Positions 44,258 to 50,828 of a DNA stretch of 64,000 nucleotides are shown here, in pieces (position 1 is the first letter of the stretch; each line of letters begins with the position of its first letter). A program made the translations under genes and the position numbers. Source of the DNA: Clostridiaceae bacterium (GTDB lineage Bacteria > Bacillota > Clostridia > DSM-8532); the NCBI GenBank assembly GCA_012521105.1, contig JAAYNA010000107.1:1-64000 (forward strand), in the 5' to 3' direction. The notes under the pieces are model-generated. The model saw nothing but the letters and a program-made list of their open reading frames with translations. It was not told the origin of the DNA and ran no database searches.

Positions 44258-45751
44258 ATGGCGGAAAAGTACATTCTTGCTATAGATCAGTCCACATCCG
44301 GAACAAAAGCTATATTATTTACCAGGGATTGCACCGTACATCACCGGGTTACAATTGCTCATACCCAGCATTATCCAAAATCTGAATGGGTTGAGCATGA
44401 TCCTGAAGAAATAAATCAGAATATAAAGATGGCTATATCAAAAGTTATGCAAGAAGGAGATGCATCCTGGAGTGAAATAGCTTCTATAGCAGTTACAAAT
44501 CAGAGAGAAACAGGAATGGTCTGGGACAGTGCAACAGGAAAGCCTGTTTATAATGCTGTTGTTTGGCAATGTCCCAGGGCAAAGGAACAATGTGATTTAT
44601 TAGCACAGGAATCTGAAATTACCGAATATATACATAAAAAGACGGGTCTTCATCTCTCGCCGTATTTTACTGCACCTAAAATTCAATGGATTTTAAATAA
44701 TGTACCGGGTACGAAAGAGAAAGCCTTATCAGGCGGTTTAAAGTTTGGTACGATGGATTCCTGGGTTATATGGAATCTTACCGGCGGAAAAGTACATGCG
44801 ACTGATTTTTCCAATGCCAGCAGAACACTTCTGATGGACTTAGAGGAACTTAAGTGGGATCAGAAATTATTGGATATCTTTGAAATTCCGCATCAAATGA
44901 TGCCCGAAATAAAGCCTTCGGACAGCATATTTGGATTTACCGAAGGAGACTCTGTTATTCCAAAAGGCATACCAATAAGCGGTGTAATGGGTGATTCCCA
45001 TGCTGCTCTTTTCGGGCAAAACTGTTTTAGCATTGGGATGACAAAAGCTACTTACGGAACAGGTTCATCAGTAATGATGAATATAGGTGAAAAACCTGTA
45101 TATTCCGACAGTGGGATTGTTACGTCTGTTGGCTGGATAACTTCTACCAATAAGGTATATGTCCTTGAAGGAAATGTTAATTGCAGTGGAAAAACCATAG
45201 AATGGCTTGTTGACGCAGGGTTTATTCCAAATCCAAAGGAATCAGGAAAGATTGCCTCAAAAATGAGTGATAATGGCGGAGTGTATTTTGTCCCTGCTTT
45301 TACAGGCCTTGGAGCTCCATATTGGGACAATTCGGCAAAAGCAATTGTTACCGGTCTTACATTAGGAGCAAAAATAGAAAATATCGTTCGGGCTGCAGAG
45401 GAATCAATTGTATTTCAGATCACTGATATTTTAGATTTAATGCAAAGCGATTCAGGTATTAATCTTAAAGAATTGCGGGTTGATGGCGGCGCAACAGGAG
45501 ATTCGTTCCTGATGCAATTCCAGTCAGACATTGCAAATACAAAGGTAATAGTTCCCAAAGTCGAAGAATTGTCGGCGTTGGGTAGTGCAAACATGGCAGG
45601 GCTTGCAACAGGATTTTGGAAATGCAGAAGCGAATTGGAACAAAAGCGCTCGGTTTTGGCAGAATTTGTGCCTCAAATGGAAGAAGAAAAAAGAATAATG
45701 CATAAAAAGGGCTGGCATGATGCAATCAAGCGCGCTCTTACTAATAAATAG
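44258..45751 (+). CDS. FGGY family sugar kinase (glycerol kinase-like), candidate apulose kinase
   Basis: 497 residues, full length for FGGY kinases. Motifs are very close to glycerol kinase: LAIDQSTSGTKAILF, TNQRETGMVWD, AVVWQCPRAKEQ, GTMDSWVIWNLTGG, GDSHAALFGQ, GLGAPYW and RVDGGATGDSFLMQFQSD. By similarity alone it would be called GlpK. However, it lies 6 bp after a split transketolase and 23 bp before a sugar isomerase, with no glycerol genes around. Known D-apulose kinases belong to this family, so a ketose kinase role fits better. GGTGA precedes the ATG. Confidence 0.85.
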   Translation: MAEKYILAIDQSTSGTKAILFTRDCTVHHRVTIAHTQHYPKSEWVEHDPEEINQNIKMAISKVMQEGDASWSEIASIAVTNQRETGMVWDSATGKPVYNAVVWQCPRAKEQCDLLAQESEITEYIHKKTGLHLSPYFTAPKIQWILNNVPGTKEKALSGGLKFGTMDSWVIWNLTGGKVHATDFSNASRTLLMDLEELKWDQKLLDIFEIPHQMMPEIKPSDSIFGFTEGDSVIPKGIPISGVMGDSHAALFGQNCFSIGMTKATYGTGSSVMMNIGEKPVYSDSGIVTSVGWITSTNKVYVLEGNVNCSGKTIEWLVDAGFIPNPKESGKIASKMSDNGGVYFVPAFTGLGAPYWDNSAKAIVTGLTLGAKIENIVRAAEESIVFQITDILDLMQSDSGINLKELRVDGGATGDSFLMQFQSDIANTKVIVPKVEELSALGSANMAGLATGFWKCRSELEQKRSVLAEFVPQMEEEKRIMHKKGWHDAIKRALTNK

Positions 45752-45774
45752 CTTGAAAGGTGGTTTAATTAATT

Positions 45775-47178
45775 ATGTCTGTATTTGGTGTGATAGTTTC
45801 AACAAGAGGTTTTTTCCCAGGCTGGCTTGCACAGGAAGCCAGAAAGCAAATTACAAGAAAACTTGAAAGTCTGGGGCACGAATATGTTATTGTTGATGAA
45901 AATTCAATGCCTTATGGTGCGGTACAGACTTATGAACAGGCGAAAGCCTGTGCAGAACTGTTTCAAGAAAACCGTGACAGAATTGAAGGCATAATTGTCA
46001 TCCTTCCAAATTTCGGAGATGAAATCGGTGTTGTCAATGCAATTTATGAGTCGAAGCTAAATGTGCCCGTCCTTATCCAAGCATGTGACGATGATTTGGA
46101 GTTACTTGATGTTGATCACAGACGCGACGCATTTTGCGGTAAATTATCGGTATGTAACAATTTAAGGCAGTATGGTATTCCTTTTACATTAACAAAATTG
46201 CATACCTGCAGTATTGAAAGTGATGAGTTTACAGAGGATATAAAACGTTTTGAAAAATTATGCAATACTGTTAATAACTTAAGAAAAGCGCGTATCCTTG
46301 CAGTTGGCACAAGGCCTGGGCCATTCCAGACTGTTCGTTTTTCAGAGAAACTTCTTCAGAAGTATGGAATATCAGTTTTGGTTGAAGATATAGGAAACGT
46401 AATTTCACGGGCAAATGAGATTAACGATCCGACAGAACTTGAGAAGGCAATTCTGGAAATACGGGAGTATGCAAATGTACCCGAAGACACACCAATGGAA
46501 AAGGTTGAAAAATTAGCCCGGTTTAAGATAGCCCTTGAGGAAGCTGTTAATAATTATGATGCAGACTGTGCTGCAGTTCAATGCTGGAATGTGCTGCAGA
46601 ATCAGTTTGGTTGTGCTGCATGTCTGGCTATGAGTATGTTAGGTGATAAGGGTGTACCTCATGCCTGTGAAATGGATGTTATGGGTGCACTTACAATGTA
46701 TGCGCTCTCATCTGCATCAGGAGCTGCTGCCGGGTATCTGGACTGGAATAACAATTACGGAAATGACAGAAATACCTGTATTAATTTCCATTGTTCAAAT
46801 TATCCTGCTTCCTTTATGGGATGTAAGCCTTCGGTTGGCGTTCTGGATATACTGGGCACACAGCTTGGCTATGAAAACTGTTTTGGTGCGTGTGTGGGTA
46901 AAGTAGAACCCGGACCAATGACATTCTGTAAAATATCTACAGATGATGTCAATGGCAAAATCCGCGCTTATGTCGGGGAAGGAGAGTTTTTAGACAAAGA
47001 GGTTAATACCTTTGGCGGTCCGGCAGTGTGCAGCGTACCAAATCTGCAGGAATTAATGCATGTTTTGTGCGAGGAAGGATATGAACACCATGTATCAATG
47101 GTTCGCGGGCATGTAGCAGATATTATTGAGGAAGCTTTAACTAAATACCTGGGATGGGAAGTATACAGGCATCGTTAA
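45775..47178 (+). CDS. L-fucose/L-arabinose isomerase-fold protein, candidate D-apiose isomerase
   Basis: 467 residues. The two N-terminal Rossmann-like halves and the C-terminal barrel match the FucI/AraA family. Metal-binding candidates are Glu299 in HACEMDVMGAL and Asp323 in AGYLDWNNN, 24 residues apart as in E. coli FucI, with a C-terminal His among 438-446 (EHHVSMVRGH). AAAGGTGG precedes the ATG. It ends the operon glycosidase-transketolase-kinase, so its product should be the ketose that is phosphorylated and split. Given the GH140-type enzymes, D-apiose to D-apulose is my best guess; L-rhamnose/L-fucose-type aldoses are alternatives. Confidence 0.8.
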   Translation: MSVFGVIVSTRGFFPGWLAQEARKQITRKLESLGHEYVIVDENSMPYGAVQTYEQAKACAELFQENRDRIEGIIVILPNFGDEIGVVNAIYESKLNVPVLIQACDDDLELLDVDHRRDAFCGKLSVCNNLRQYGIPFTLTKLHTCSIESDEFTEDIKRFEKLCNTVNNLRKARILAVGTRPGPFQTVRFSEKLLQKYGISVLVEDIGNVISRANEINDPTELEKAILEIREYANVPEDTPMEKVEKLARFKIALEEAVNNYDADCAAVQCWNVLQNQFGCAACLAMSMLGDKGVPHACEMDVMGALTMYALSSASGAAAGYLDWNNNYGNDRNTCINFHCSNYPASFMGCKPSVGVLDILGTQLGYENCFGACVGKVEPGPMTFCKISTDDVNGKIRAYVGEGEFLDKEVNTFGGPAVCSVPNLQELMHVLCEEGYEHHVSMVRGHVADIIEEALTKYLGWEVYRHR

Positions 47179-47354
47179 TACTTTAAACTAATAATTAAGT
47201 AAGATAGTTTAGTGTTAATTACCAAGTAGAAATAATCCTGGTATTTGTGTCTAAATTATTTATATTTAAAATTAAATTATATTTACTAGTTTAGTCAATG
47301 CAATGTTCAAAATGCCCAGTAAAATTGAATTATACAGCGTTTTAATTATTAATA

Positions 47355-47383
47355 TTGACAACTGGGGACTTATATAATATATT
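47355..47383 (+). promoter_or_regulatory. promoter of the second importer operon
   Basis: TTGACA (47355-47360), 17 nt, TATATT (47378-47383). A TATAAT at 47373 is too close to the -35 to be used with it. The leader to the binding-protein gene is about 260 nt and contains the two 30-bp repeats and a hairpin. Confidence 0.5.
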
Positions 47384-47504
47384 ATTATTATAGAAATATA
47401 AACTTAATATTTTACTAAAGTAACGAATATCTTAAATAAAATTAATGTTTTTTTGAAAACTGCTTATCCATTACAAAAGTTCATTGTATTTTATGATGTC
47501 CTGC

Positions 47505-47534
47505 ATTAAAACAGATGTATGTTGGCTATCAATA
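47505..47534 (+). repeat. 30-bp direct repeat, copy 1
   Basis: This 30-bp unit (begins ATTAAAACAGATG, ends GGCTATCAATA) is repeated exactly at 47571-47600 after a 36-bp unique spacer. Repeat and spacer sizes equal those of type I-B CRISPR arrays, but only two units exist and no cas gene is in the window. Confidence 0.75.
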
Positions 47535-47570
47535 GGAAATTTATCAGCATGTTCTTGAAGATATGGACAA

Positions 47571-47600
47571 ATTAAAACAGATGTATGTTGGCTATCAATA
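47571..47600 (+). repeat. 30-bp direct repeat, copy 2
   Basis: Identical to 47505-47534. Unlike copy 1, it is followed within 6 bp by an inverted partial copy (47606-47617), so it forms a hairpin. Confidence 0.75.
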
Positions 47601-47617
47601 CAGCAAACATACATCTG
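47578..47617 (+). promoter_or_regulatory. leader hairpin before the second binding-protein gene
   Basis: CAGATGTATGTT (47578-47589) and AACATACATCTG (47606-47617) form a perfect 12-bp stem with a 16-nt loop, ending 31 bp before the chosen ATG. It could be a protein-binding dyad or an mRNA structure that controls translation. Confidence 0.5.
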
Positions 47618-47648
47618 ATTAATGAAAATAAGGAAAGAGAAAGTTGAA

Positions 47649-48992
47649 ATGAAAAGAAAAGTATTAGTTCTAAGTATGGCACTTCTTCTGATGGTTTCTC
47701 TGCTTACAGGATGTGCTGACACTAAGGGAACACAAACGCCACCTGCATCAAAAGGAAACACTACGGGAACTTCAAGCGATAAGTTTAAATCGCGAACAAT
47801 TAAGTTCTTATCTGTCTGGCCAGAAGACGATAAAAACTCCAATGGCTGGATTATCAGTGAGCTTTCAAAACAATACGGTGAAACAGTTGATGGATTTGAC
47901 CTGGAATACGAATATGTGGCTATTGATCAACTTGATCAGAAAGTAAAAATATTAATGTCAAGTGACGATTTGCCCGAAATATGCACCTATGAGTCAGGAG
48001 TAAGACTGAAACAGGTTATTCAGGCCGACATGATAATTGATGTTGAAAAAACATTCACAGAACTGGGCATCCGCGATTGTCTTGATGAGGGTGCGGTCAG
48101 CCTTTTAAAGAACCTTGTTGATGGGCTTGGTTTGTATTGCGTTCCTCTCGGTATGAACATGGAAGGGTTCTGGTATCATAAAGGCTTATTTGAACAGGCA
48201 GGAATAGAAAAGGTTCCTGAAACCTGGGATGAATTGCTTGAAGCCTGTGAAAAGCTTAAAGCAGCAGGCATAACTCCTATAGTGCAGGGTGGTAGTGACA
48301 ACTGGCCAATGACCAGAGTATTAAATGCATATCTTGTGAGAAGTGTAGGGCTTAATGCAGTACAGGATGCAGTAACAGGCAAAAGAAGCTTTACAGATCC
48401 TGAGTATGTAGCTGCCGCAAAGATGTTTCAGGATATGGCAAAAAAAGGTTATTTTGCTGAAGGTATGAATACTATTGACCCTGGTACAGCAACTTCCATG
48501 TTAATGAATGGACAGGCTGCAATGAACTACGATGGCTCATGGAAAGCCTCCAATCTGAACTCTGAAGACAACGCAGCAGGACCTGAAGGAATTGGTTTCT
48601 TCAATGTACCGGTAGTAAATGATTCCAGCACTTTGCTTGACTATTCAATGAACTGCGGTAATATTTTGATGTTCTCCAAAAAGAAATATGATGACAAGGT
48701 AGCAGACTGGATGAAGTTTGTGTTCCCAAAACTTGGTGACTTTGCAATGCAGGAAACCGGATCATTTAAGGGCTTCGCGATTAGTAAAATGCCGGAAGAT
48801 ACAACATACTACACCCAGTTAGTAGCAGAACACCTTGCTAAAGCACAAAACGCATTCTTATGGTTTGAAGCTAAGATGGACAGTGAAACATCAACAATTG
48901 CTCAAAACAGTATTTCACTGCTATATACCGGAGAAATAACTCCAGAGGATTATATGCGAATGCTTGAAGAAACTGCGGCAAAATCCAGATAA
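47649..48992 (+). CDS. CUT1 ABC transporter sugar-binding lipoprotein
   Basis: 447 residues from ATG 47649. The lipoprotein signal MKRKVLVLSMALLLMVSLLTGC is intact with this start; an in-frame ATG at 47622 would add nine residues and also lacks a ribosome binding site. The mature part is a MalE/UgpB-type binding protein (FWYHKGLFEQAGIEKVPETWDELL; MNGQAAMNYDGSW). Two MalF/MalG-type permeases follow. With the rhamnosidase downstream, a rhamnose-containing oligosaccharide is a plausible ligand. The weak ribosome binding site and the hairpin just upstream suggest post-transcriptional control. Confidence 0.88.
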   Translation: MKRKVLVLSMALLLMVSLLTGCADTKGTQTPPASKGNTTGTSSDKFKSRTIKFLSVWPEDDKNSNGWIISELSKQYGETVDGFDLEYEYVAIDQLDQKVKILMSSDDLPEICTYESGVRLKQVIQADMIIDVEKTFTELGIRDCLDEGAVSLLKNLVDGLGLYCVPLGMNMEGFWYHKGLFEQAGIEKVPETWDELLEACEKLKAAGITPIVQGGSDNWPMTRVLNAYLVRSVGLNAVQDAVTGKRSFTDPEYVAAAKMFQDMAKKGYFAEGMNTIDPGTATSMLMNGQAAMNYDGSWKASNLNSEDNAAGPEGIGFFNVPVVNDSSTLLDYSMNCGNILMFSKKKYDDKVADWMKFVFPKLGDFAMQETGSFKGFAISKMPEDTTYYTQLVAEHLAKAQNAFLWFEAKMDSETSTIAQNSISLLYTGEITPEDYMRMLEETAAKSR

Positions 48993-49008
48993 TTTATTTA
49001 TTGGTGAG

Positions 49009-49034
49009 AGGTGTCCGTAGTGGGCACCTTTCTT
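49009..49034 (+). terminator. partial terminator between binding protein and permease genes
   Basis: AGGTGTCC (49009-49016) pairs with GGGCACCT (49022-49029), one wobble and a 5-nt loop, followed by TTCTT. The short T tract implies partial readthrough into the permeases, mirroring the hairpin at 37160 in the first importer. Confidence 0.55.
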
Positions 49035-49058
49035 AAACTTATATAAGGGGGAAGTTTT

Positions 49059-49940
49059 TTGGAACGTGTATTGGGTGATAAGAAAGCAATTGCATTAATG
49101 GTACTTCCGGCACTTATAATTTTTATAGTCATTATTTTTGTTCCAATAATATGGACATTTGTTTACTCTCTTTTTTCTGGTATGCCCGGCTTTAAGTTTG
49201 AATTTGTTGGCTTTTCAAATTACATTGATATGTGGTCGAATAAGCAGACTGTGGAAGCTATAAAAATGAACTGGAAATATATATTTTTTGTTACTCCTGG
49301 TCAGGTTGGTTTCGGTCTCCTTGTATCATTGATGATGTACTTTAGTATCAAAAAATATAGAACTTTGTCCAGAACCATTGTTTTTATACCAACAATACTA
49401 CCAACAGTAGCAGTTGCACAGATGTTTGCCAAAATGTATGAAATGGTTCCCAACTATGGTCTTATTAATGCATTATTAGATCTGGTAGGACTGGATAAAT
49501 ATATTCAGCCTTTTCTTGGACAGCCTAATACAGCTTTTGGTGCTCTTGTTGTAATGGATATTTGGACAGCTATTGGATTTTATACAGTAATTATTTATGG
49601 TGCTTTGGTGGATATACCCCATGAAATATTGGAAGCTGCACGTATCGACGGAGCAAGCGGCGTAAAGCTTTTTACCAAAATTGTATTTCCTATGATAAGA
49701 ACAATAATGATCACTTGTCTTGTGTTTAGTTTTACCGGAACTATTAAACTCTATGAATCAGCAACAGCTCTAACAAAAGGAGGTCCTGGTTTTGCAACTA
49801 CATCAATGACAATGAATATGTATCAGAATGCCTTTTTGTTTGATCAATATGGTTACGCAAGTGCAGTTGCAATACTGATTTTAATACAATGTCTATTGGT
49901 AACATTTATTATCAATAAGATAAGTCGGGAAAAATATTAA
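49059..49940 (+). CDS. CUT1 ABC transporter permease (MalF-like)
   Basis: 293 residues with six membrane helices and the ATPase-contact loop ILEAARIDGASGVKLFTKIVFP. The TTG start at 49059 follows AAGGGGGAAG. It is 66 bp after the binding protein and 12 bp before the second permease. No ATPase gene accompanies the set. Confidence 0.9.
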   Translation: MERVLGDKKAIALMVLPALIIFIVIIFVPIIWTFVYSLFSGMPGFKFEFVGFSNYIDMWSNKQTVEAIKMNWKYIFFVTPGQVGFGLLVSLMMYFSIKKYRTLSRTIVFIPTILPTVAVAQMFAKMYEMVPNYGLINALLDLVGLDKYIQPFLGQPNTAFGALVVMDIWTAIGFYTVIIYGALVDIPHEILEAARIDGASGVKLFTKIVFPMIRTIMITCLVFSFTGTIKLYESATALTKGGPGFATTSMTMNMYQNAFLFDQYGYASAVAILILIQCLLVTFIINKISREKY

Positions 49941-49952
49941 GGAGTCAGTATT

Positions 49953-50798
49953 ATGGACAGAGAAAAAAGAATGAAAAATGTAATTTCGATAATAGGAAAG
50001 ATACTGATTGTTATATTCCTTTTTGTAGAAATTTACCCTATATTCTGGATACTTATGAGTTCTCTTAAAAATACACAGGAATTCAACCTGTCACCTTCAT
50101 ATGCCCTGCCTAAAGAAATTCATTTGCAGAACTATGTTAAAGCATGGTTCCAGGGAAAAATGAATATTTACTTTAAAAACAGTGCAATTGTTACTATAGT
50201 ATCCCTGTTTTTTATCATTCTGTTCGGAACTACAAGTGCTTTTGCCCTTACAAAAATGCGCTGGAAGCTGAGGGACAAGGTTATGAAAATTTTTCTAAGT
50301 GGTATCATGATCCCAACAGCTGTTGTTTTGATTCCCCTGTACTCGATGTACAAAAGCACTAACCTTTTAAACACAAGAATATGCCTTATATTAACTTATA
50401 TTGCTTTTGGTCTTCCTCTTACTATTTTTCTGTTAAGGGGTTATCTTACTTCTTTGCCTGATGACATGATAGAAGCGGCTATAATTGACGGAGCAAACAT
50501 ATACCAGGTATTTACCAGGATAATGTTTCCACTTATGAAAACAGGAATAGTAACAGTTGGTGTTATACAGTTTTACTTTCGATGGAATGATTTAATTTTT
50601 TCATCCACTTTTATTTCAAATACTAATATGAAAACTGTGCAGACAGGACTTTTATATTTCTCAGATATGTACGGAAATAGAGACTGGGGTGCTATTTTTG
50701 CATGCATTTCTATTAGTGTTCTGCCCACATTGATAATATATATATTTATGAATAAAATGGTTATTGAAGGCATGACGAGTGGAGCCATCAAGGGATAA
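49953..50798 (+). CDS. CUT1 ABC transporter permease (MalG-like)
   Basis: 281 residues, six membrane helices, contact loop MIEAAIIDGANIYQVFTRIMFP and the family ending GMTSGAIKG. AAGGAGT precedes the ATG. It closes the second importer and is 30 bp before the GH78 gene, so uptake and hydrolysis are co-expressed. Confidence 0.9.
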   Translation: MDREKRMKNVISIIGKILIVIFLFVEIYPIFWILMSSLKNTQEFNLSPSYALPKEIHLQNYVKAWFQGKMNIYFKNSAIVTIVSLFFIILFGTTSAFALTKMRWKLRDKVMKIFLSGIMIPTAVVLIPLYSMYKSTNLLNTRICLILTYIAFGLPLTIFLLRGYLTSLPDDMIEAAIIDGANIYQVFTRIMFPLMKTGIVTVGVIQFYFRWNDLIFSSTFISNTNMKTVQTGLLYFSDMYGNRDWGAIFACISISVLPTLIIYIFMNKMVIEGMTSGAIKG

Positions 50799-50828
50799 AA
50801 TAAATTCACAATTAAGGGGGTAGTGTGA

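Noticed and set aside
44258-45751. Annotation as glycerol kinase GlpK
   Set aside because: Sequence motifs allow it, but no glycerol facilitator or dehydrogenase is near, and the tight linkage to split transketolase and sugar isomerase favours a ketose kinase. Kept as the alternative.
47505-47600. Calling the two 30-bp repeats a CRISPR array
   Set aside because: Only two units, no cas genes, location in a gene leader, and an inverted partial copy beside the second unit; reported as repeats and a finding instead.
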